Assembly (NCBI GenBank): GCA_034926865.1
Contig: JAYFQP010000014.1
Coordinates: 62,001-126,000, forward strand
Direction of reading: 5' to 3'
Source: RGIG1902 sp034926865
GTDB taxonomy: Bacteria > Bacillota > Clostridia > Oscillospirales > Butyricicoccaceae
DNA length: 64,000 bases
Shown: one piece after another, positions 10,001 through 15,415 of the stretch
How positions within the stretch are numbered: position 1 is the first letter of the stretch
How the letters are laid out: the number at the start of each line of letters is the position of its first letter
Program-made: the position numbers and the translations under genes
The notes under the pieces: generated by a model
Database searches by the model: none
The model's input: only the letters and a program-made list of their open reading frames with translations
What the model was told of the DNA's origin: nothing

Positions 10001-13000
10001 TTCATTAACTATATCCGCCTGTCCCTTTGTTATTACATCGTGTACCCCGGCAGTTATTTGATCTTCTTCTCTATCGGAGGCCCGAATACCATCGGCGTCG
10101 TGGCTGCTTTGTACCTCAATTCCTTGCTCTCCTCTGAATTGATAAAATCCGGGTTCTCTTCCATCCACTGTTTTTGCAGCAGTTTTGCTTCCTTCAGTGG
10201 CAGCTGTCTTGCCTTTGCCATCATTTCTGTCATCGACATTTTCACTTTTCAAAATCTCCTTTGCATAAATGATTGGATGTCCGTCGTTTGCAGTTCCTAT
10301 GGATGTAATACTAAGCAGGGTTCCGGGCAAATATATTACTTCTTTTTGCTCTGGCGTGCTATACGTTTCAGAGATATCATATCCTGTTTGCCCATCAATG
10401 ACCATATGGATGATCTGCTCACCGGAAACGATATATCCGTTTGGATCCTTTGACGAAGCGGTGAATGCTTTTAAGGAAACTGTGGCTCCGAGGGAATGCT
10501 TATTTAGAAAATCAGAGTATGCAGATGGATCTTGCCCCGCTCTCCCAAATAACAAGTTTCTGTACGTTATCCCGAAATACTTGGGGTGCTTTAGCAAGCC
10601 TTTTGTAATTAGTTCGATAAGATATGTGTCATATTCTGACCATTCACTTATCGGCTGATTTCGTTGCAGATCAGTTAATTCGTAAGCGGAGCCTGCGCCC
10701 CACAGTTCAAGAGCATAGCTTTCGTCATCAGAAAGGTTTAGTTTTGATTTCGCATCGGCGATACTTTTTTTGTGCTTCCCAAGGTCGATATCTTCTATAA
10801 CCCCGCCTTCACGCTCCGCCTTATAGTGGGGGTTGATATCAGCCGCAGTATCTTTTATAACATTGGTGGTTTCCCGCCTTACAAATCCGTTGGCCTGCGC
10901 GGTCTGAACGAGATCTCGAACCGCTTCTTCGTATGTATCATATGGTTTCGTGTGGTACTGCGTAGACCGTGCATTGGAAATCATGCTGTCCGCGTTCTTC
11001 GCGGATTCAATGTTACCTCTATAGCCGGCTGCGGTTCTGGTAATGGTGTAACGCAGGCCGCCGCTATCCACCCTGGTGTTCTTTGTGAGGGCAGAGGTAA
11101 GCTCGGAAGCGGCAATGCCTCCGCTTTCACTTTCAGTATATCCCGATCCCTCGGTTTTTACAACAGTTTCGGCGCTCCTTGCGTCCTCTGCGCCTGCATC
11201 GTAAGCAGCCTCGGCCTGGGCCGGATTGATTACGGAATACGGGCTTTCGCCTGTGAAAGTATCGCCGTTCTTGCCGGCATTATACTCCTTCATCATTTCC
11301 CGTATATACCCATCTGGGGCCTGGCCGTCGTTATACATCGCCTCAAAGATCATCCTGCCAGATTTATCAAGGGTAGAAGCAAAATCCCGTACGGCTTCAA
11401 CATTGGTCTGAACGGCCTGAGGCGCATTTTCAGGCGCTGCCGGGTAATTTGCCACCGCCTCGTTATTTTTCGTTATATCGGCTCTCAGTGGCTCTGTTAC
11501 AGGCGTTTCCTGCGAAACTTCATTTGTAACAAGCGAATTATCTTCAATCGGTGCCTGGGCTTCCTGGTTTGCCATCTGGACAAGGATGTCCTCAGCCTTT
11601 GGAGTTTGCTCTGTCTGTTTGACAGCAGGCACGCCCTGTTCGGCTTCAGATACCATCACCGCATCATCTATGGGCGTGATGCCCGTAATCCCTTTGGCTC
11701 CGGCGGCCGGAAGCACCCCGGAAGTAACGTCGGCTGAGGTAGATGGAAAAGCGCCGTCAGGCTGCCCCTGAGCCACAGTTATACCCTGCTCAAACGCTCG
11801 GCCTATGGTTTGTTCAATGTCAGCATTTGCCGCAGTTTCACTTCCGTTGGCCGCACTGCCCATATCGCCAATCAGATTCCCAGGGAAAGCCGCGCCGGCA
11901 TCCCATGCGGCAAACCCATCGGCATATTGCTTCATCGCAGCATCTATCATGTTTAATGCGTCATTCATGCTGTTTACAGCATCCTGCTGGCCGGCCATAT
12001 AATATTTGTTAAGGCTTTCGCGCACCTTTTGGGTATATGCGGATATACTCCCAGCAGCCTCAGCCCGTTCTTCCGGTGTCATGCCACGCCAGTTTTGAGA
12101 CATATTTGAATATTGCTGCTGCAATATTTCCATTGAGGATTCCATTTTTGCCTTGTTGTCCTGCGTTGTTTTGTATGTTGAGCTGACGCTTTGTATAAGT
12201 GATAAGGCGAATGCTGTGGCAAGCTGTACGGCTATCTCTTTTTTGTCAGGCTTATTTTCACTTAAAACATAGCTTGTACCGATATTTGCCCAAGCCGACG
12301 CTGTAGACGATGACGCCGCCCTTATGAATTCCCCAAAGGCCGTCATCATTCCCGCTCTCTGCAAAAAAGAAGAGATGCCTGTGCTTACAAGTCCCTCTGC
12401 AATTCCCCCGGCCATGCCTCCTGCACCTCCTGCAAGCACCGCCTTGGCATAATCCTTTCCGCTTATAAGCCCGGCGCTTGCGGCGCCTATATTCTTTACA
12501 GAGTCCATCGATGCAAAGGTAAGGGCGTTTACGGCCATTTTAGTAACAACCGGAGCCGCTTTCAGTGCTATTGTCGTGCCGCCTATTGTCACTCCGCCCC
12601 GAAGCGCCGCCGCACCTCTTCCAAACAGTGATCCCGCCCCGTATGCAAGCGCAAGATTACCCGCAACAGCTCCCGCACCATATGTGTATGGATGCTCTTC
12701 ACTTGCGGCGGACGCGCTTGCCAAAAGCCGTTCATATTGTTCCTTATTTCGCTGCGCCATTTGATCATTTCCTGTAATTTTCGCTATGCCTCCGCCGACA
12801 GCCGACGAAACAGATGCAAGACCCGTGCCGTTTAAGGCCCCAAGTGCAAGCGCCTCTATTCCGGTATATGACTTACCGGCGGCAGAGTTGATATATTCAT
12901 ATGCCGCATCCGAACCTTCGGTTGCATATATATAGTTGAAAGTCTTAACAACATCCTGCGGAAGATCCTTCCACCCTTCGTGCGTGGTGGCATAAACACT

Positions 13001-13828
13001 GTCGCCTCCGCCGGCCTTAAGATCATTAAGGTCAACATATTCCCGCGCCTTTGCGTCACCGTTGATATAATCGTAATATACGTCGCCAAATCCGGTATTT
13101 ATATATGTACCACTAAACGGGCTGAATTTTTCGCTGCCCGGCGTATATGTGGATGCATAACCGCTTTTATCCTCATAATCATCCGCATTGGGAATATTCC
13201 TCCAGCGAAGATATTTCTGGTTTTGGCCATATGCCTGCTCATCCTCAAACTGGTTCCAATATTCAGATTCGCTTTTAAGATCGCCCTTTGCCAGCGAAAG
13301 ATAATTGTCGTAATCGTCCAGCGCTTTCAAAATGCTCTTGACGGAATCACTCTCATAAAGGTTTGCGTTATCTGTATAAAAATTGCGGTATATATCGGCT
13401 TTGTTTTGCAGAACGCCAATGTTGACGTTGCTGTCCCTGCGATATTTTTCAAAATCATCGGCGCTTTGATATTCTCCCTGCCTGCTTGTCCTCTCGCTGG
13501 AAATTTGTTCGGAAAACGCTTCAACATCGCGCAGCAATGTATTTAATCCGGATACAGATTGTGGATCATCATACCTTCCGTTTCCGCCATAAGCGTCGTC
13601 GCCATACTTTTCATCCATGAAGGTTCTTCGCTCTGCGGCCTTTTTTCTCAAAAAATTGCTGGCACGGGTCACAGGCTCACCGTCTTCCCCGCCTCCAAGG
13701 GGGGTATTGGCGCTGCTCACAACATCGGATGCTTTAGAGCCGCCATATGCCGACGGCCCATATTTACTATCTATAACCTCTCGCCGCTCTTTAGCTTTCT
13801 TTTTTAGAAAACCGCTGGGTTCAGCCAT
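1100..13828 (-). CDS. Giant polyvalent virion protein: ART, N6-methylase, Strawberry-notch helicase, zincin and LPD38-like domains
   Basis: The protein has 4,242 residues (roughly 460 kDa); AAGGAGGG lies 8 bases before the ATG. Order seen: two N-terminal repeats (about 6-28, 58-80); a Gly/Ala-rich hydrophobic region (315-545); an ADP-ribosyltransferase fold (1030-1190); a low-complexity linker; an N6-adenine methylase with EPSAGIGG (about 1488) and NPPF (about 1552); a second linker; a superfamily 2 helicase of Strawberry-notch type with GDGTGVGKG (about 1890), DEAH (about 2000) and GRTHRS (about 2398); a Rossmann domain with IDIGGGKFD (about 2870); a zinc peptidase with HELGHALDD (about 3100); and an LPD38-like region (3560-3900) with a membrane helix (3765-3785). 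Such multi-enzyme proteins in phages are thought to be packaged and injected. DarB of phage P1, a methylase-helicase, protects incoming DNA from restriction. The role here is inferred. Three +1-frame ORFs lie inside its linkers. Confidence 0.9.
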   Translation of the reverse strand: MAEPSGFLKKKAKERREVIDSKYGPSAYGGSKASDVVSSANTPLGGGEDGEPVTRASNFLRKKAAERRTFMDEKYGDDAYGGNGRYDDPQSVSGLNTLLRDVEAFSEQISSERTSRQGEYQSADDFEKYRRDSNVNIGVLQNKADIYRNFYTDNANLYESDSVKSILKALDDYDNYLSLAKGDLKSESEYWNQFEDEQAYGQNQKYLRWRNIPNADDYEDKSGYASTYTPGSEKFSPFSGTYINTGFGDVYYDYINGDAKAREYVDLNDLKAGGGDSVYATTHEGWKDLPQDVVKTFNYIYATEGSDAAYEYINSAAGKSYTGIEALALGALNGTGLASVSSAVGGGIAKITGNDQMAQRNKEQYERLLASASAASEEHPYTYGAGAVAGNLALAYGAGSLFGRGAAALRGGVTIGGTTIALKAAPVVTKMAVNALTFASMDSVKNIGAASAGLISGKDYAKAVLAGGAGGMAGGIAEGLVSTGISSFLQRAGMMTAFGEFIRAASSSTASAWANIGTSYVLSENKPDKKEIAVQLATAFALSLIQSVSSTYKTTQDNKAKMESSMEILQQQYSNMSQNWRGMTPEERAEAAGSISAYTQKVRESLNKYYMAGQQDAVNSMNDALNMIDAAMKQYADGFAAWDAGAAFPGNLIGDMGSAANGSETAANADIEQTIGRAFEQGITVAQGQPDGAFPSTSADVTSGVLPAAGAKGITGITPIDDAVMVSEAEQGVPAVKQTEQTPKAEDILVQMANQEAQAPIEDNSLVTNEVSQETPVTEPLRADITKNNEAVANYPAAPENAPQAVQTNVEAVRDFASTLDKSGRMIFEAMYNDGQAPDGYIREMMKEYNAGKNGDTFTGESPYSVINPAQAEAAYDAGAEDARSAETVVKTEGSGYTESESGGIAASELTSALTKNTRVDSGGLRYTITRTAAGYRGNIESAKNADSMISNARSTQYHTKPYDTYEEAVRDLVQTAQANGFVRRETTNVIKDTAADINPHYKAEREGGVIEDIDLGKHKKSIADAKSKLNLSDDESYALELWGAGSAYELTDLQRNQPISEWSEYDTYLIELITKGLLKHPKYFGITYRNLLFGRAGQDPSAYSDFLNKHSLGATVSLKAFTASSKDPNGYIVSGEQIIHMVIDGQTGYDISETYSTPEQKEVIYLPGTLLSITSIGTANDGHPIIYAKEILKSENVDDRNDGKGKTAATEGSKTAAKTVDGREPGFYQFRGEQGIEVQSSHDADGIRASDREEDQITAGVHDVITKGQADIVNEKGNHAAAVGKSPVPGETGRGTLDKVAPEDVPGVGGSGDAVRDAGENRPVGIGSTDESDTQRDGRGRSLGDREGSDLPAAGEVTEETPQQQIADKVAKYVIAGKDFTAARLFEIADKAYGGTMAEGAYTVKDAYDGMELAVNQSLMNSDKVKNANGSVEKAVAMVKILENMLSHIPTQSKRTAEMESFQQFSTPPTIAYLAAWSAGIQPGDVALEPSAGIGGIALWPKAWGATVYGNELSERRLAFLNQLGLDGTFNLNAEQIDNMLPDSIKPTVVLMNPPFSATAGRTTTNKTSNAGRHIEQALSRLEEGGRLVAVLGRGMSDDASSFKKWWGKIKSQYNVRANIQIDGKNYHKYGTDFDIQLVVIDKNGPTKDTLTGSYKNLDEIPKLMEDIRNDRNYGANNKAATEQLSDGGMGTGLHSGEPAVSEQGSGHSVRSVGNNDGRGVGRGAVQGSEHGGRNGGLHTVKPAAEEVAVSGANNTIQRGNSEVGSRKPDGRSSVELQPDRNVKPVKSEVSLDNKKQTSVVESNSDSVYSTYIPKKARIKGAKKHPAKLVESAAMAAVDPPDVTYTPNLPSSLITSGALSDAQLENIIYAGQAHTQMLPDGKTRKGYFIGDGTGVGKGRQLSGILMDNFRSGRKKAVWISDKKELIGDAKRDWVDLGGNADDIKGLEKFKYGTDLPNEDGIMFLSYDTLKGSQAKGGTDTRIEQLKRWLGEDFDGVIAFDEAHNMGNAISMKGKRGKTRPAQKALAGITLQQTFPNARVVYASATGATDISNYSYLERLGLWGKGTAFNDVRDFIAKISDGGLAAMELVARDMKAMGVYMARSISYDDVKYDTLQHDLNPMQTEIYNTMSRAWQKVFQNIGEALKTTSADKNSLAKQAAIGQFYTAQQRFYNQVLTSMSVPTMVADMRKELDAGHSCVIQLTNTNEAAANRAIAKSENEGTDLDDLDMTPVECLINYLFNCFPVNAYEEYTDENGNLLSRPVLDSAGNPVQDKTAVRQRDALIAEVQQMKVPDGPLELLFDAFGTEEIAERTGRSRRVVQKQDKNGHMHRVVEKRGAASGLADTKMFQDGKKRILVFSEAGGTGASYHADLRAKNQQQRIHYLLQPGWNAAKAVQGFGRTHRSNEANAPIYKLVTTNIMGQKRFTSTIARRLDQLGALTKGQRQTGSGMFGEKDNLENPIAQDALEEYYKVVSVDVVKKLGLYEKLYDQFGMYKPNNDTSRDIGRFLNRILALEVTEQNEVFQGFFDTFDRMMDKAIADGSVDMGLENYKADKINVVDEKVIRTDPSGADTKYVQMTAYNKPSTLSYAEVVKRPGFQGFVSLANGGVRAVFPTAAKTNATTGEIEERYRLLSPDKEKQSTYLRATMEKEAVSISNEQWKEAWAEETKKLPQYNESTLHLLTGTLLPIWNRLPSSSTRVMRILTGDGKQYLGRFIRATDIDTVLRGLGTVRTKTVYSPQQIVAKVMNEGKTVVLQDNKIRFVRKRVSGENRIEIVGSNVWYLSKQYVGIITEKINYDSRYFIPTGERGQNIIAEITRVNPVVDIRDNIENLVERNQNVDTVAQEINSAKTSIKQIPALFKDSNVRFGKVNIDIGGGKFDLATKYLKSIGTLNLVFDPYNRTEAVNSDTLNYLRGGYKADTATCANVLNVIKETNARANVILEMAKAIKPDGKAYFMVYEGDGSGVGRETSAGWQNNRKTRDYMDEIRQYFRGVSRKGKLIIAEEPKSKLPKASWEVSPGKGILYSKDVTNDGVPHPERWTAARVGDKNKAPKPVSDIIARIRHDFDLNVTYGHVRGTGVRGQFSPRDKGIRSRIANDLPTISHELGHALDDRYSILDGGITKGLHAELEKALGDLSTGYKPEQYDSEGLAEFLRLFLQNRETAAIDYPEFTKHFLGKLSGKDLTLIEQLADDVNAYYSLDADTSESNIRLREERRPDLRTSGEKIRQMGDDFYQTWVDTNHGIKLFDEATGSSVYKLATNSAYSDAIAGRIITGSLTDANGQYVGPGLKAALNGINTRNTKEYRAFGEYLAVRHGPEYLAEGKRVYADDRKNSTAFMQRRQMELEQQYPQFEAAAKRIYQFLADLNKTWGVDTNVIGSAQLTEWQERWPNYVPFYRAIDKTSRPGASRGYANQTNPHKRAKGSGLDIIQPVDNIIDQIVLLVNVGVRNNVMYTLRNAALNLEADAAFMEKIPTPMVPRSFDMTGVKGQLSEAIKESNMNVDDQIMADKIIADLSNVMLQFGRGKAHGNVVTVMVDGKPEFWKINDKLLLESVTSLSPAKLNGILEAYAKTTRFMTANITGNNPVWSIFSNAPRDLMTFAMYSKDKRPFKAMAAIGSAYINKIKGDHSTDPLYAEYLAMGGGQTSVYSADADLARKARKKLTSTTAQKVLSFANPINWVSLISDTIEQGPRFATYKLMRQAGLSEQEAFYEAMDVTVNFRRGGLKAREVNKIAPFFNAGVQGVDKFVRNYSGDDAPKSDRAKTVKSRWITYFAASAILGALMYALNSHDDESEKDYQQLSNYTKNSYWCIPRGDGMYFTIPKPRELAVLTSFFEACMEQFIGGNEHAFDEFYDYATNNFLPNVVSDVAQLPSNIANEGLHQGLIDTAAGVIGSAGMLGVGAYVVANRDFLGKPIESATMQYLEPKDRFNNATSVMAHWLGQAFNLSPVMTDYVGNQVLGYLWKFPKALFPIGQDPDYSLGVKSSYVKDNLYSQDLVNWLYDQASRSAMAKKSNQENMDKAITAKCDSSMTDFYSNFNALNKNKPDTEARRHTRQVVLDMISEYREASDKGTTTRAQDAVYAVIKAIGETSYMPSVMNPYVNDGNSARHTLTDEQYVTYQTKYLALYWDYAEQNLATGMSAKEKAAVLKAAKEAAKEEATNHVLARIGAPKTKYAEKYAGISTDDVIEYQAKIETNTDGSPKQEEVISIIEEMLNNGLDYEEAYLLFHTKYDNDKKNPWKKYAP
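8467..8817 (-). CDS. Nested +1-frame ORF in the methylase-helicase linker of the giant gene
   Basis: This is a 116-residue ORF on the same strand as the giant gene but in the +1 frame. The ATG at 8817 follows GGAGG (8827-8831) with a 9-base gap; an upstream TTG at 8853 is less likely. The product is acidic and helical with normal globular composition (begins MTETMAQTIRRLLNSFQTEE). Over the same bases the giant protein reads as Gly/Arg/Ser/His-rich filler between the methylase and the helicase, which looks like an out-of-frame translation. I recognise no family. It could be a true overlapping gene or the remnant of a separate gene absorbed as a linker. Chance is possible but less likely given the ribosome site and location. 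Confidence 0.5.
   Translation of the reverse strand: MTETMAQTIRRLLNSFQTEEWEQDYIPGNPQSVSRDLDIACEASETMTDAELEEALYRDLNTGEEMEDCTQLNQLLKKLQLAEQTIPYNEETVKSAAGSLMEEVLSNFNLTGMLNR
9754..10005 (-). CDS. Nested +1-frame ORF, TnpV-like, in the ART-methylase linker of the giant gene
   Basis: This is an 83-residue ORF in the +1 frame of the giant gene. The ATG at 10005 is preceded by AGGCGG with a 9-base gap. The product (begins MKRAITQQQWASLPYLGKLA) has the pattern LGKLxxxH, then P-x-x-Y-x-x-L, G-x-L-Y-x-x-L, and a helical end. This resembles the small TnpV proteins carried by Clostridia transposons and integrative elements; I judge that from memory of the family, not a search. The giant protein's own reading here is a Gly/Arg/Asp-rich linker (residues about 1275-1359). 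The next nested ORF upstream ends 48 bases before this one, in the same frame. Confidence 0.5.
   Translation of the reverse strand: MKRAITQQQWASLPYLGKLAEEHWIKWLPKMYRELAEAGTLYETLEKTGLWVLDQLMNLIHNGMAEDGAWEIVKDQIFLPPER
10054..10245 (-). CDS. Nested +1-frame ORF just after the ART domain of the giant gene
   Basis: This is a 63-residue ORF starting at a GTG (10245) with AAAGGAG ending 10 bases upstream; an in-frame ATG lies two codons later. The product (begins MKMSMTEMMAKARQLPLKEA) is Lys/Glu/Met-rich and helical, with a Pro-containing C-terminus. It occupies the start of the linker that follows the ADP-ribosyltransferase domain (giant residues about 1195-1258) and is in the same +1 frame as the two other nested ORFs. 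No family recognised. It is the shortest of the three but has the best match to a Shine-Dalgarno core. Confidence 0.45.
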   Translation of the reverse strand: MKMSMTEMMAKARQLPLKEAKLLQKQWMEENPDFINSEESKELRYKAATTPMVFGPPIEKKIK

Positions 13829-13846
13829 AAAATATCCCTCCTTGTT

Positions 13847-15262
13847 TTATTTGCTGTTATTCCATGTATAGCTATAGGAATTACTACTCTTGTCGTATGT
13901 TTCAATTATCTTGCCGCTGCTGACATACCTTTCAACTTCGTCCAAGCTATATCTGCCGCGGTTCGGTATCTCGATCCAGGTATCACCGTGACGATTTGTT
14001 ATGGTTCCCTCATTATCAGATTCTTCCATATCAGAACCTCCATAGGCCTGACCGTAATAATACTCATATGCTGCACGTGTAGTATCATTTACAATGCCAT
14101 CATTAAGCGCTGAAAGGGTCTGTGCCGCCGTAAGTGTCGGTTTAGATAATGTTTTGTTTGTCCGTGTGCTTGTCCCACCGCTTGAAGAACCGCTGCTTTT
14201 GCTTGCGCTGCTCTTAGCCGCTGCCGCCGCATTCTGCTGATACTTAGCCGCCATGGCGTTAAGTTCTGCCAACGTATATCCGCTTGAGGTAATAAGGGCT
14301 GCGTCCAAATCACCAACGCTGCCTCCCTGGTTTACAAGGTAATCATAAACACGGTTCATTGCGTCATTTTTGGTTGTCTGCCCTCTGCTATATGCCGTTT
14401 CGTCTGCGTAGGTGCTCTGCTGATTGTTATACCCCATCAGCTGATACAGCATGTTAAAGGCCTCCTGGTTGCCCCCCTGCTGTGATGAAAGCTCATTAAG
14501 ATATCTTTGATAATCGCTCTCTCCCATGGACTGGGCCAGCTGAGCATTGGTAAGAAGGCTGTTCTTTTCATTGGCATACTGGCTCATGGCCGCCGATTCA
14601 AGCTGCGACATATAATCGTTATATTGCTGCTGTCCTGCCACCCCCGCATAAGAGGAAGCAAGCCCACCGGTGCGTGCCGCAATCATACCAATAGTATCAT
14701 CCATAGCCTGTTGCCCCTGCTGGGTGTATCGGTCCTTGAGGGCTGCGTACTGGTCGCCGTTTGTCCAATCGCTGTAATTAAAGTCGATTGCCTGTTGGGC
14801 AAGCTGGGCGGCTGTATCGTCCCACTGGCTGCCGCCATAGGAATAATCTTGGTTAAGCTGCTGCATGATGGTGTTATAAAGTGCGGAGTTAGTCCCTGAC
14901 TGCTGATACTGGCTAAGCGAATTAAGAATATCCTGATTTGAAACGCCATAATCGTTGCCGGTGGCGTTTATCTTGTCATTACGTGAGCTTAACGCTTCCA
15001 GCACCGCCTGCCAATCGCTGGTATTGCCCGATGTAGCGTATGATTTTGCCGCATCAACTGCGTTTTGGTGATAGTCTATGTTGTTATTAATACCACCGTT
15101 AAGATAAGGAGAATACTTGTTGGTGGTAGTCTGTGTTGTAATATCCTCCCCAGTTATCTTGTCGTTGCGCTGCTGCTCAAACTTAGCGGCATTTTGGTAA
15201 TCGCCGCCAGCCGCCGCCGCATCTATAAGGGCTTGATAATCGATATCTTTTTTGTATGCCAT
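13847..15262 (-). CDS. Putative internal virion (ejection) protein
   Basis: The protein has 471 residues, rich in Gln, Asn, Tyr, Ala and Ser, with long helical stretches and a Ser/Gly/Lys-rich hinge near residues 355-375. GGAGGCGTAACAC precedes the ATG. It lies 18 bases upstream of the giant polyvalent gene and after the tail nozzle. In short-tailed phages this position usually holds proteins ejected into the host along with DNA (compare T7 gp14-gp16 and P22 gp7, gp16, gp20). The sequence itself does not match those families in a way I can see, so the role rests on position and composition. The C-terminal 90 residues are charged and may be a separate small domain. Confidence 0.6.
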   Translation of the reverse strand: MAYKKDIDYQALIDAAAAGGDYQNAAKFEQQRNDKITGEDITTQTTTNKYSPYLNGGINNNIDYHQNAVDAAKSYATSGNTSDWQAVLEALSSRNDKINATGNDYGVSNQDILNSLSQYQQSGTNSALYNTIMQQLNQDYSYGGSQWDDTAAQLAQQAIDFNYSDWTNGDQYAALKDRYTQQGQQAMDDTIGMIAARTGGLASSYAGVAGQQQYNDYMSQLESAAMSQYANEKNSLLTNAQLAQSMGESDYQRYLNELSSQQGGNQEAFNMLYQLMGYNNQQSTYADETAYSRGQTTKNDAMNRVYDYLVNQGGSVGDLDAALITSSGYTLAELNAMAAKYQQNAAAAAKSSASKSSGSSSGGTSTRTNKTLSKPTLTAAQTLSALNDGIVNDTTRAAYEYYYGQAYGGSDMEESDNEGTITNRHGDTWIEIPNRGRYSLDEVERYVSSGKIIETYDKSSNSYSYTWNNSK

Positions 15263-15265
15263 GTG

Positions 15266-15415
15266 TTACGCCTCCAATGCATTAATTCGCTTTTTTAGGT
15301 TGCTGTCGTTAAAGTCAATTATTTCTGTAAGGTAATTGATATAGTCGACTAACTGCTTGATAGCCACCTTCGGGTCCTCCGATACTTCTCCAAGTGTCTT
15401 TGTAATTACCGCCAT
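15266..15415 (-). CDS. Small phage structural-region protein (49 residues)
   Basis: A 49-residue ORF starts MAVITKTLGEVSEDPKVAI; AAGGAG lies 10 bases before its ATG. Its ATG touches the TAG of the nozzle gene and its stop lies 3 bases before the next start codon, so it sits seamlessly in the operon. The second half is a predicted amphipathic helix ending in KKRINALEA. No family recognised. Tight packing and a clear ribosome site make it a credible gene despite its size. Confidence 0.7.
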   Translation of the reverse strand: MAVITKTLGEVSEDPKVAIKQLVDYINYLTEIIDFNDSNLKKRINALEA

